A stretch of DNA of 64,000 nucleotides, from NCBI GenBank assembly GCA_964538375.1, contig CAZIFQ010000005.1:62001-126000 (forward strand). Direction: 5' to 3'. The DNA is from JAUUZQ01 sp964538375. GTDB taxonomy: Bacteria > Bacteroidota > Bacteroidia > Bacteroidales > GCA-2748055. Position numbers and translations under genes: made by a program. Shown here in pieces: positions 9,473-17,738 of this stretch. The stretch's first letter is position 1; the number at the start of each line of letters is the position of its first letter. The notes below the pieces were generated by a model that worked only from the letters and a program-made list of their open reading frames with translations, was not told where the DNA came from and made no database searches.

Positions 9473-10951
9473 ATGAAAATCGCACTGAGACTGGTTCCTG
9501 CCCTGATTGTAGGTATAATCTTAAGCGGATGTACATCTGATGCAACCAAATCAGGAAACGTATCCAGCGCAACCGGCTGGGACTATAATAAAGGAAAAGA
9601 AGAATTTGGGGGATTTGAAGTAGTTGAATCCGCAGATCAGGAAACCGGACCCGGACTGACCCTAATTGAAGGTGGTACTTTCACCATGGGTAAAGTTCAA
9701 GATGATGTAATGTATGAATGGAACAACGTGCCCAGAAGGGTTACCGTTAGTTCATTCTATATGGATATTGCTGAAGTTAGCAATGTTAATTATCGGGAAT
9801 ACCTGTTCTGGCTCACCAGGGTATTTACTTCCAACCCGAGTATTGCTAAGCACGCTCATCCAGACACACTCGTTTGGAGAGATCCAATGGCATATAATGA
9901 GCCTTACGTCGAGTATTATTTCCGTCACCCTTCATATAACGAGTATCCTGTTGTTGGTGTTAATTGGGTTAAAGCCAATGACTATGCACTTTGGAGAACA
10001 GATAGGGTAAATGAAAAAATTCTTATCGATCTGGGTATTATAGAATTCAGAAGCGATCAGTCTGACTCATCTGGCTTCATCTTCACAACTGATGCATACC
10101 TGCATGGTGGATTTATCGATGCATTTAACGTCAACCTGCCGAATGATAGAAACGTTAGAATGGAAGATGGATTCCTCTTACCAAAATATCGGCTCCCAAC
10201 AGAAGCAGAGTGGGAATTTGCGGCACTTGGTTTAATTGGAAACACAGTTGATGAGTTGATTTGGGAACGAAAAACTTATCCATGGAACGGTCACAACGTT
10301 CGTAACGACAGTCCGCGTTACATGGGACAGATGAGGGGTAACTTCATCAGGGGTAAAGGAGATATGATGGGTGTTGCCGGATCATTGAATGACAACGCAA
10401 GTATCACTGCAGCTGTTAAGTCTTATTGGCCAAATGACTATGGCTTGTTCTGTATGGCTGGAAACGTTAGCGAATGGGTGTTGGATGTATATCGTCCATT
10501 ATCTTACGAAGATGTTTCTGGATTCCGTCCATTCCGTGGAAATGTTTACCAGAAGATTGTAATGGATCCTACCATTGGTGAACCAAAGCGTGACTCAATG
10601 TTCCGCTTCGAAAGAGATACAATCACAGAGAAAGACGCTGAAGGAAGATTTAATTACCGTAAAGGAGATTACCGTAACTACCAGGATGGTGACAGGCAAT
10701 CAGCATTGAAGCGCGGTGTGCTGGATACAGATCCTGAATTCACGGATACAGAAAGTATGTATGTTTATCGTCAGAATGACTATTCTTCCCTGGTTAGTGA
10801 CGAAGTAAGAGTTTACAAAGGCGGATCATGGAAAGACAGAGCTTACTGGCTCAGTCCTGGCGAAAGAAGATTTTTGAAAGAAACAGAGGCAAGGGATGAC
10901 CTTGGATTCCGTTGCGCAATGACGCGTGTTGGTGCACCAACAGGATTTTAA
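9473..10951 (+). CDS. gldJ: Gliding motility / T9SS lipoprotein GldJ
   Basis: A 492-residue lipoprotein with the lipobox LSGC (Cys20) and an FGE-sulfatase (SUMF1) fold: LIEGGTFTMG, then YRLPTEAEWEFAA, GNVSEWVLDVY and the terminal GFRCAMTRVG. The N-terminal segment ATGWDYN...GGFEV after the lipobox is characteristic of GldJ rather than its paralogue GldK/PorK. GldJ is needed for gliding and for stability of GldK in Flavobacterium. The order porV-porU / gldJ-murF is the conserved arrangement known from that genus and supports the call. A strong terminator follows. Confidence 0.9.
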   Translation: MKIALRLVPALIVGIILSGCTSDATKSGNVSSATGWDYNKGKEEFGGFEVVESADQETGPGLTLIEGGTFTMGKVQDDVMYEWNNVPRRVTVSSFYMDIAEVSNVNYREYLFWLTRVFTSNPSIAKHAHPDTLVWRDPMAYNEPYVEYYFRHPSYNEYPVVGVNWVKANDYALWRTDRVNEKILIDLGIIEFRSDQSDSSGFIFTTDAYLHGGFIDAFNVNLPNDRNVRMEDGFLLPKYRLPTEAEWEFAALGLIGNTVDELIWERKTYPWNGHNVRNDSPRYMGQMRGNFIRGKGDMMGVAGSLNDNASITAAVKSYWPNDYGLFCMAGNVSEWVLDVYRPLSYEDVSGFRPFRGNVYQKIVMDPTIGEPKRDSMFRFERDTITEKDAEGRFNYRKGDYRNYQDGDRQSALKRGVLDTDPEFTDTESMYVYRQNDYSSLVSDEVRVYKGGSWKDRAYWLSPGERRFLKETEARDDLGFRCAMTRVGAPTGF

Positions 10952-10972
10952 TAGTAAGCAAACAATTATATG

Positions 10973-11007
10973 GAGGCTGTTTCTGATAGGAACGGCCTCT
11001 TTTTTTT
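10973..11007 (+). terminator. Rho-independent terminator after gldJ
   Basis: An 11-bp stem (GAGGCTGTTTC / GGAACGGCCTC, with two G-U pairs) around a 5-nt loop is followed directly by eight T residues. It separates gldJ from murF, so murF must have its own promoter or depend on read-through. Confidence 0.85.
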
Positions 11008-11041
11008 ATATTTGTATAGAGCCATACCCTACAGTTGCTGA

Positions 11042-12349
11042 ATGAATATCAAGGAGCTATATACTGTATTTCTTAGTGCAAACGGTGTCAGCACCGATAC
11101 CCGAACCTTAGAAGCCGGACAGATTTTTTTCGCCCTGAGAGGGGAGAACTTCGATGGAAACAGATTTGTTTCTCAGGCCCTGGAGCAAGGAGCAAGGATG
11201 GCTGTTACCGATGACAATAGTCTTGAAAAGGAAGAACATGTATTTATTGTTGATTCAGCATTAGAAGCTTTACAGGCATTGGCCAATTACCACAGAAAGC
11301 AGAAAGATCTTACCGTACTGGCTATAACTGGAAGTAACGGAAAAACTACTACAAAAGAACTGATAGCACAGGTGCTTTCATCAGGATATCCTACCTTATA
11401 TACTGAAGGAAACCTGAATAATCATATCGGATTACCCTTGACTTTACTTCGACTGACCGAAGAGCGTATCGCTGTCATTGAGATGGGGGCGAATCATCCG
11501 GGTGAGATCGAGCTGCTGTGTAAAATTGCAGAACCCGACCTGGGAATCATCACGAATATTGGGAAAGCACACCTGGAAGGATTTGGGTCCTTTGAAGGAG
11601 TGAAAAAAGCCAAAGGTGAACTCTATGATTACCTGGCGGGTGAAGGGAAAAGCATTCTCATTAATAGTAGCGATCAGCTCCTGGTGGAGATGGCCGAATC
11701 GAGGGGATTGAAAGGGGTGGAGTATGCATTGAACACTCATGCCGGGGTATCCGGGAAGATAACAGCCACCAGGCCCTTTCTTGAAGGTGTTATTACCATT
11801 GACGGACATGAATATTCGCTATCTACCCGGATGCTTGGCGCATATAATTTTCTGAATTTGTTAGCCGCCATCTCTGCGGGAATATATTTTGGAATTGAAG
11901 TGGAGGATATACTAGGTAGATTAGCTGACTATTCACCAGGAAACAACAGGTCTCAAATTGCAGAAGGCAAGTCAAATACACTTTTTCTTGATGCTTACAA
12001 TGCCAATCCAAGCAGTATGAGAGCATCGCTTGAAGATTTTGTTGCAGGTGAAGAGTTGATGAAAATGGCCATATTAGGAGAGATGCTGGAATTGGGAAAT
12101 GAGTCAGAAGCTGAACATAGCTCTCTTCTGAACTGGTTGAAGGGTGCCGGTATTCAAAAAGTAATCTTAATTGGTGAACAATTTGTAAAAATGTCCGAAA
12201 AAGGGGAATATCCGTTCTTGTTTTTTCATGATGTAGAAGAATGTATGGTGTATTTGAGCAAGCATACACCAAGCGGATATAGAATACTATTGAAAGGAAG
12301 CAGAAAAAATGCACTGGAACAGGCAACTAATCTGCTTTTGAATTGTTAA
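11042..12349 (+). CDS. murF: UDP-MurNAc-tripeptide--D-Ala-D-Ala ligase
   Basis: MurF adds D-Ala-D-Ala to the UDP-MurNAc-tripeptide, the last cytoplasmic step of peptidoglycan precursor synthesis. The 435 residues show the N-terminal substrate domain (VSTDTRTLEAGQIFFALRG), the ATP-binding P-loop ITGSNGKTTTKEL, the TEGNLNNHIGLPLTLL loop, MGANHPGEI, and the C-terminal Rossmann domain with DAYNANPSSM. All match a functional enzyme of normal length. Its neighbour gldJ is conserved; the pyrophosphatase remnant begins straight after its stop codon. Confidence 0.96.
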   Translation: MNIKELYTVFLSANGVSTDTRTLEAGQIFFALRGENFDGNRFVSQALEQGARMAVTDDNSLEKEEHVFIVDSALEALQALANYHRKQKDLTVLAITGSNGKTTTKELIAQVLSSGYPTLYTEGNLNNHIGLPLTLLRLTEERIAVIEMGANHPGEIELLCKIAEPDLGIITNIGKAHLEGFGSFEGVKKAKGELYDYLAGEGKSILINSSDQLLVEMAESRGLKGVEYALNTHAGVSGKITATRPFLEGVITIDGHEYSLSTRMLGAYNFLNLLAAISAGIYFGIEVEDILGRLADYSPGNNRSQIAEGKSNTLFLDAYNANPSSMRASLEDFVAGEELMKMAILGEMLELGNESEAEHSSLLNWLKGAGIQKVILIGEQFVKMSEKGEYPFLFFHDVEECMVYLSKHTPSGYRILLKGSRKNALEQATNLLLNC

Positions 12350-12352
12350 GGA

Positions 12353-12691
12353 AACAAACAAAACATAACACATGGGGATATCCTGGTAAGGGCAAAGCCA
12401 ATTGGTGGTTTCAGAATGATTGATAACAACCAGGCGGATGACAAGATTATAGCTGTTTTGAACAACGATGCGCTTTACGAGGCCTTTGAAGATATCAAAG
12501 ATGTACCCAAGAAGGTGGTGGATCGCTTAAAACACTACTTCCTCACATACAAGGACCTTCCCGGAAATCCAGCTGATGTTGAGATTACTCACATTTACGA
12601 CAAGCAAGAGGCATTTGACCTCATCAATAGGTCAATTGAAGATTACCGCTTGAAATTCGAAAATCTGGATTCTATGCTCTCAGCAGTTTAG
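12353..12691 (+). pseudogene. ppa: 3' remnant of inorganic pyrophosphatase
   Basis: Reading in frame from just after the murF stop gives HGDILVRAKPIGGFRM, then DNNQADDKIIAVL and ITHIYDKQEAFDLINRSIED. These are unmistakable C-terminal half segments of family I inorganic pyrophosphatase (Ppa). About 105 residues remain of an expected 180-215. The N-terminal half, with the substrate-binding residues and the first metal-ligand Asp cluster (DGDPxD), is absent, and there is no start codon before the Met at 12416 deep in the domain. The remnant is in the same frame as murF and was probably left by a deletion that fused the region to the murF end. It should be inactive. The cell presumably has another pyrophosphatase (inference). 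Confidence 0.8.
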
Positions 12692-14388
12692 TCTTTATAC
12701 AGGAATCTTTTAATCTTTAGGGTTGGTGTTTTCTCAAATGGATCAACCTGCAGAATCACCAATTGTAGCTTCGAATTCTTACTAACGATATGGTTTACAT
12801 GTATCATAAGTTCTTGCAACATTTCCTCGGCTTTATCATGAAGTTCTACCTGTTTTTCATGTGCAGTGGTCTTTAGAGATTGAATTTTCTCTTCCAGTTG
12901 TTCGAAATTCAGATGTACCCTGGCAGTAAGCTTGCCTTTATAATTCATTACCAATGAGTCATTTACAAAATCCATCTTGTTAATTACCGCTTCAATCTCT
13001 TCTGGGTATATATTCTCACCATTGGCCCCAAGGATCATATTTTTCAGTCTTCCCTTGATATACAGTATTCCTTTATTATCAAAAACACCGAGGTCACCTG
13101 TCCTGAAATACCCATCTTCAGTGAAGACCTCTTTTGTAGTTTTTTCATTCTTGTAGTAGCCATGCATGATATTCCTTCCCTTGGCTATAATCTCTCCTTC
13201 ACCTGTTATTTTGTCGGGATTTGAGATTTTTATTTCTACACCTTCCATAACTTTTCCAACTGATCTGTATATTGCTCCTGCAGGATCAAAGCCAGCCAGC
13301 ATAGGTGCTGTTTCTGTTAGCCCGTAGCCAACTGCGTAGGGGAACTTTGCTTCAAGAAGGAATTTTTCCACATCAGGAGCAAGTTGGGCTCCACCAACAC
13401 CAAAGAATCTTATTCTGCCACCAAAATATTCCATCAGCTTTTTACCGGCACCCCTGTGCACAATTTTGCGGGTCAGTGAGAATTTTGACATTATCCTGGT
13501 AAGCGGAGATTTTTGAATCCCGGGTTTAATCTTGCTGCGATAAATCTTTTCTATAATCAGGGGCACAGTCAGCATGGTTGTCGGCCTGTACTTCTTCAAA
13601 ACAGGTCCGAGGTAAGAGGCCACAGGTGGTTTATCCAGGTAGTAGATGGATGCTCCATTTAATAGGGGAATGATCATTCCAATGGTACATTCAAACGTAT
13701 GTGCCAGTGGTAAAACTGAGACAAATACATCTCCAGACACAACCTGGTGAATGCTACCGGTTTTCACAGCATCAAAAATAAGATTGTCATGACTCAGCAT
13801 CACGCCTTTTGATCTTCCAGTTGTTCCGGAAGTATAAATAATGGAGGCCAGGTCATCTTTCTCAACAAGGGGAAAGTTTATACCTTCCGTTTTTTGCAGA
13901 AGTGTAATCTTGTCAATTTGCGGACTCTTTCTCTTCTGAACGGCTTGAAGCTCACTTATAGGATGAAATTCAAGCGTCTCCAATTCAATAAAATATTTAA
14001 CACCAGAAGGGAAACCCTCTGAGAATTTTTTCATCTGATTGCCAGAGATAAATATAACACTTACTTCAGCATGTTCCAGGATGGTGTACATCTCAGAACC
14101 TTTGAAATCAGTCAATATCGGAACAGTAATCCCACCGGCTTTTAATATTCCAAAATAGGAGGCAGTCCAGTGTGGACTATTTTCACTTATAATTGATATC
14201 TTGTCGCCTTTTTCAACATCAATTCCATATAGCCGGGTTGCTACCATATGAGCCAGGTCATTCACTTCTTTGTAAGTATATGACATTCCATGCGCAATGC
14301 CTAGACAAGGTTTATCTGGGTATTTGTTAGTGCTTTTCTCTAACAGGGCAGGCAGGTTTTCAAACATTGTTATTTTTTTCATATACAA
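12688..14388 (-). CDS. AMP-binding long-chain acyl-CoA synthetase
   Basis: A 566-residue member of the ANL adenylate-forming superfamily, expected to activate a fatty acid with ATP and transfer it to CoA. Visible motifs are the phosphate-binding loop IIYTSGTTGRSKGV, the second core motif GYGLTETAP, the YFRTGDLG motif and the C-terminal GRLKNMILGANGENIYPEEI. The C-terminal region is longer and more charged (a probable coiled coil, KTTAHEKQVELHDKAEEM) than in bacterial FadD. The substrate cannot be read from the sequence. It ends 4 bp inside the pyrophosphatase remnant on the other strand. Confidence 0.9.
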   Translation of the reverse strand: MYMKKITMFENLPALLEKSTNKYPDKPCLGIAHGMSYTYKEVNDLAHMVATRLYGIDVEKGDKISIISENSPHWTASYFGILKAGGITVPILTDFKGSEMYTILEHAEVSVIFISGNQMKKFSEGFPSGVKYFIELETLEFHPISELQAVQKRKSPQIDKITLLQKTEGINFPLVEKDDLASIIYTSGTTGRSKGVMLSHDNLIFDAVKTGSIHQVVSGDVFVSVLPLAHTFECTIGMIIPLLNGASIYYLDKPPVASYLGPVLKKYRPTTMLTVPLIIEKIYRSKIKPGIQKSPLTRIMSKFSLTRKIVHRGAGKKLMEYFGGRIRFFGVGGAQLAPDVEKFLLEAKFPYAVGYGLTETAPMLAGFDPAGAIYRSVGKVMEGVEIKISNPDKITGEGEIIAKGRNIMHGYYKNEKTTKEVFTEDGYFRTGDLGVFDNKGILYIKGRLKNMILGANGENIYPEEIEAVINKMDFVNDSLVMNYKGKLTARVHLNFEQLEEKIQSLKTTAHEKQVELHDKAEEMLQELMIHVNHIVSKNSKLQLVILQVDPFEKTPTLKIKRFLYKD

Positions 14389-14418
14389 TTTATTTCACGG
14401 TTAACTGTCCGGTATTAT

Positions 14419-15474
14419 TTAATCTTCAAAATTTATAAACTTGTTGGCAAAATCCCCCCTTAATTGGGAGAAGCGCTTGCGTCCAAGCAAAAAGTAGTCC
14501 ATCACAATCGAATGCTTATATATTTCTTCATGCTCAAATTTCAAAATATGCTGGCTTTGCACTTGTCTGAACACTTTATAATCATTCTTTTTTTTGTCAA
14601 AATGCCTGTGTGCTCTGTATATAGCTCCAATATCCCTGAAGGAGAATGAAGCAAGAAAGCGAACAGCAGACAACAAGTCCATTAGTCTTCTGGTAAACAA
14701 AACTTTAGCTATTTTGTTCTCAGGAAGATTTTTATATAGCAGGAAGAGGTTATTTCTGAAGTTCAGATAGGTTTTAAAGGGATTGGATTTGGGCAGAGTT
14801 CCTCCTCCAACATGGTATACCCTGGAAGTAGGTAGCACACAAAGCTGGTAGCCCATATTCTTCCATCTCCAACACAGGTCCACCTCTTCCATATGAGCAA
14901 AGAAATGCTCGTCAAATCCTCCAGCTTTTTTAAATAATTCAGACCTTACAAGCATACAAGCCCCGGTGGTCCAGAATACTTCCACCGGCTTATTGTAAGC
15001 AGTTTGAATCTTTTCATTTTTATCAAAAATTCTTCCACGGCAGAAAGTATAGCCATATTTATCTACATAGCCACCGGCTGCTCCGGCATATTCATAGGAT
15101 TCTTTATTGTTATAGTCAAGGAGCAAAGGAGAGCAAGCTGCAAGTTTTGGCTGTTGTTCCATGAGGGTGATCAATGGTTCAAGCCACTTATCACTAACTT
15201 CAATATCTGAGTTCAACACCATGAAGTAGTCCGCCTCCAATTGTTCCAGTGCCTTGTTATAGCCACCGGCAAAGCCATAATTTTTATCGAACTTAAGTAC
15301 TTTAATCTTAGGATATTCTGCTGCCAGGAATTCTACTGATTGATCGGAAGAACCATTGTCTGCCACAACCAGCTCTACCCCGGGTATGGCAGTATATCGT
15401 ACAAGTGAAGGCAGAAACTCCCGCAGGTAGTCAATACCATTCCAGTTCAATATGACAACAGCAGTTTTAGGCAT
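14419..15474 (-). CDS. Family 2 glycosyltransferase
   Basis: A 351-residue GT2 enzyme of the rhamnosyltransferase-like type. It has the start VVILNWNGIDYLREF, the nucleotide-binding VVADNGSSDQS, the metal-binding VLNSDIEV (a DxD variant) and the acceptor-side segment FFAHMEEVDLCWRW. There is no clear transmembrane helix, so it is cytoplasmic or membrane-associated. Sugar donor and acceptor are unknown; such enzymes usually build O-antigen or other surface glycans. It overlaps the inositol-phosphatase gene by 8 bp, indicating translational coupling. Confidence 0.9.
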   Translation of the reverse strand: MPKTAVVILNWNGIDYLREFLPSLVRYTAIPGVELVVADNGSSDQSVEFLAAEYPKIKVLKFDKNYGFAGGYNKALEQLEADYFMVLNSDIEVSDKWLEPLITLMEQQPKLAACSPLLLDYNNKESYEYAGAAGGYVDKYGYTFCRGRIFDKNEKIQTAYNKPVEVFWTTGACMLVRSELFKKAGGFDEHFFAHMEEVDLCWRWKNMGYQLCVLPTSRVYHVGGGTLPKSNPFKTYLNFRNNLFLLYKNLPENKIAKVLFTRRLMDLLSAVRFLASFSFRDIGAIYRAHRHFDKKKNDYKVFRQVQSQHILKFEHEEIYKHSIVMDYFLLGRKRFSQLRGDFANKFINFED

Positions 15475-16267
15475 CCTTTTTCATTAAGCTTTTTATTATA
15501 CTAACAAATTCTTCGTGGTTCCGTGAGTTGGTGCATATCAGCTCTCCACCAAATAAATAATTGTCACCTCCGGAGAAATCAGCTGATTTCCCTCCGGCCT
15601 CACTAAGTATAATTATTCCTGCCGCCACATCCCATGGACTCAGTCCATACTCATAAAAACCATCATATCTGCCACAAGCTACATAAGCAATATCAGTTGC
15701 GGCAGAGCCGAGTCGTCTTAATCCCTGTGAATTTTTCATGAACCAGTCTATGGTATCCAAAAAATTTTCCACATATGAGAAATTGGTATATGGAAATCCG
15801 GTTGCAATAAGCGAATCGTTTAATGTAAGCCGCTTACTTACCTCAATCGGATTGTTATCTTTCCATGCTCCTCCACCTTTCCAGGCATAAAAGCATTCAT
15901 CCAGTCCGAGTTCAAGGATCACTCCGACTATGGGATCATTTCCTTCTACCAGCGCGACGCTGATAGCAAAAGGAAATACACCATGAATAAAATTGGTAGT
16001 TCCGTCGAGCGGATCAATGATCCAGTTATATCTTTCTCCCTTTGTAGTGTTCGTTCCTTCTTCAACAATAAATCCGGCTTCAGGAATAATTTTTGATAGC
16101 TCCATCACCAGCATTTGCTCTGCAGTTTTGTCTACTTGAGTAACGAAATTATGTTTCCCTTTTTCTTCAATGACAATATTGTCGCGCTCATTATGCTGCT
16201 TGTTGATATATTGTCCGGTTTGCTTAACCGACGCAATAGTTTTTCGACAGATTTCTTTTTTATCCAT
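15467..16267 (-). CDS. Inositol-1-monophosphatase family protein
   Basis: A 266-residue member of the lithium-sensitive inositol monophosphatase/SuhB family. The metal-binding motifs are intact: EEGT (first ligand Glu), IDPLDGTTNF and WDVAAGIIILSEAGG. The substrate could be inositol phosphate, another sugar phosphate or 3'-phosphoadenosine 5'-phosphate; the family does not decide. It is translationally coupled to the downstream glycosyltransferase and follows mtaB by 8 bp, so mtaB, this gene and the glycosyltransferase look like one operon. Confidence 0.92.
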   Translation of the reverse strand: MDKKEICRKTIASVKQTGQYINKQHNERDNIVIEEKGKHNFVTQVDKTAEQMLVMELSKIIPEAGFIVEEGTNTTKGERYNWIIDPLDGTTNFIHGVFPFAISVALVEGNDPIVGVILELGLDECFYAWKGGGAWKDNNPIEVSKRLTLNDSLIATGFPYTNFSYVENFLDTIDWFMKNSQGLRRLGSAATDIAYVACGRYDGFYEYGLSPWDVAAGIIILSEAGGKSADFSGGDNYLFGGELICTNSRNHEEFVSIIKSLMKKDA

Positions 16268-16275
16268 AATGTTGC

Positions 16276-17574
16276 TTATTTCATTAAGGTGCCAGTGAGA
16301 ATTCCCTCAGTGTCGCATCCAGTGATTTTCACCCTTTGGATACTCCCCTGTTTTATGTCCTCGCTTTCGCAAAGATATTTTATATAATTCCCGGTCCATC
16401 CACTTATTTTTTCACCTTCTTTTTTCCCTTCAAATAAGACCACATGCTCAAGCCCAATATTTCTGTGGGCAAATTCAATTCTCTTTCTTTCCGAAAGCAG
16501 GTGCAACCGTGCGCTTCTCTCTTCAATGCTTTGCGGAGAAACTTTTTGATCCATCTTTACAGATCTTGTGTTCTCTCTCTCTGAATAGGAGAAAACGTGA
16601 AGATACGACATATCCATCTCTTTCAGGTAATCGTAGGTTTTTTCAAACTCTTCATCAGTTTCTCCGGGGAATCCCACAATTACATCCACACCGATCCCGG
16701 CCATTGGCATCATTTCCCTTATTTTATCTATCCTGTGAGTGAAGAGGGCTGTATCATATTTTCTCTTCATCCGTTTCAGAATGGCATCACTGCCTGCCTG
16801 AAGCGGCAGGTGCAAGTGGGGAAGAAATTTTGAACTGAGAGAAACAAATTCTATGATATTATCAATCAGTAAGTTAGGTTCAATTGATGAGATCCTGTAT
16901 CGTTCAATGCCTTCTATCTTTTCCAAATGTTTTACCAGTTGAAAAAAGTCTTCTTCTCCTCCCTGTCCAAAATCACCAATATTTACACCAGTGAGAACAA
17001 TCTCTCGAATTCCACTCTCTGCAATTTCCTCAGCGTTCTTTAATGTTTCTTCAATACTGGCATTCCTGCTTTTTCCCCTGGCAAAAGGAATGGTACAGTA
17101 AGAGCAGTAATAATCGCAGCCATCTTGTATCTTTAAGAAAGAACGTGTGCGGTCTGACAAAGAGTATGAAGGTTCGAACTTTTCTGCCTGAAGGATGGGA
17201 GAGGCCAGTATCTCGACAGTTTCTTTTTTATCGAAATTATCAAAGAGTTGAAAAATTTTAAATTTTTCCTGGGAACCTAGTATAGCATCAACACCCTCAA
17301 TCTTGCTGATCTCTTCTGACTTCAACTGTGCATAACATCCGGCAACGGCGACAAATGCTTCCGGGCTGCGTCGGATGGCTTTGCGAATGGCTGCCCTGCA
17401 TTTTCTATCTGCTTGCTGGGTAACGGTACAGGAGTTAACGACATAAACATCGGCTTCCTCATTAAACTCAACCCGCACATAACCCTCTGCTTCGAATTGC
17501 CTGGCTATAGTGCTTGTCTCTGCAAAATTAAGTTTGCAACCAAGCGTAAAAAATGCGACACGTTTTTTCATCAT
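16276..17574 (-). CDS. mtaB: tRNA t6A37 C2-methylthiotransferase MtaB
   Basis: MtaB is a radical-SAM enzyme that methylthiolates N6-threonylcarbamoyladenosine at tRNA position 37. Seen are the N-terminal UPF0004 domain (FFTLGCKLNFAETS with cysteines for the second Fe-S cluster, VNSCTVTQQADRKCR, AVAGCYAQ), the radical-SAM triad CDYYCSYC and the C-terminal TRAM region. The open frame extends 25 codons upstream, but the start is set at Met 17574, which has GGAG 8 nt before it; the upstream extension does not resemble the family. The next ATG (17571) is an alternative. Confidence 0.93.
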   Translation of the reverse strand: MMKKRVAFFTLGCKLNFAETSTIARQFEAEGYVRVEFNEEADVYVVNSCTVTQQADRKCRAAIRKAIRRSPEAFVAVAGCYAQLKSEEISKIEGVDAILGSQEKFKIFQLFDNFDKKETVEILASPILQAEKFEPSYSLSDRTRSFLKIQDGCDYYCSYCTIPFARGKSRNASIEETLKNAEEIAESGIREIVLTGVNIGDFGQGGEEDFFQLVKHLEKIEGIERYRISSIEPNLLIDNIIEFVSLSSKFLPHLHLPLQAGSDAILKRMKRKYDTALFTHRIDKIREMMPMAGIGVDVIVGFPGETDEEFEKTYDYLKEMDMSYLHVFSYSERENTRSVKMDQKVSPQSIEERSARLHLLSERKRIEFAHRNIGLEHVVLFEGKKEGEKISGWTGNYIKYLCESEDIKQGSIQRVKITGCDTEGILTGTLMK

Positions 17575-17695
17575 AAGTTCAACTCCAAAAAAATCAATAC
17601 AAAATAAATGTTTTTTACTATAAAACAGCCAAAGAAGGGGTGGCTGCAACCGGTAGAGGGGTAGATGGATGGATTTTGGGGTGAATGGGTGGCTT

Positions 17696-17737
17696 GTGAG
17701 CAGTGAGCAGTAGGCAGAAGGCAGTGAGCAGTGCTCA
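17696..17737. repeat. 7-bp tandem repeat (GTGAGCA/GTAGGCA)
   Basis: Six imperfect 7-bp units: GTGAGCA twice, GTAGGCA, GAAGGCA, GTGAGCA, GTGCTCA. The array lies in the short gap between the folC 3' end and mtaB and ends next to the folC stop codon. The GTAGGCA unit recurs on the minus strand at 47.05 kb. Confidence 0.85.
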
Positions 17738-17738
17738 G

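Noticed and set aside
11444..12326. Two long minus-strand frames inside murF
   Set aside because: No homologous motifs; the sense gene is complete and conserved.
17575..17649. N-terminal extension of mtaB
   Set aside because: The 25 extra residues are unlike the family; a Shine-Dalgarno-like GGAG precedes the ATG at 17574.
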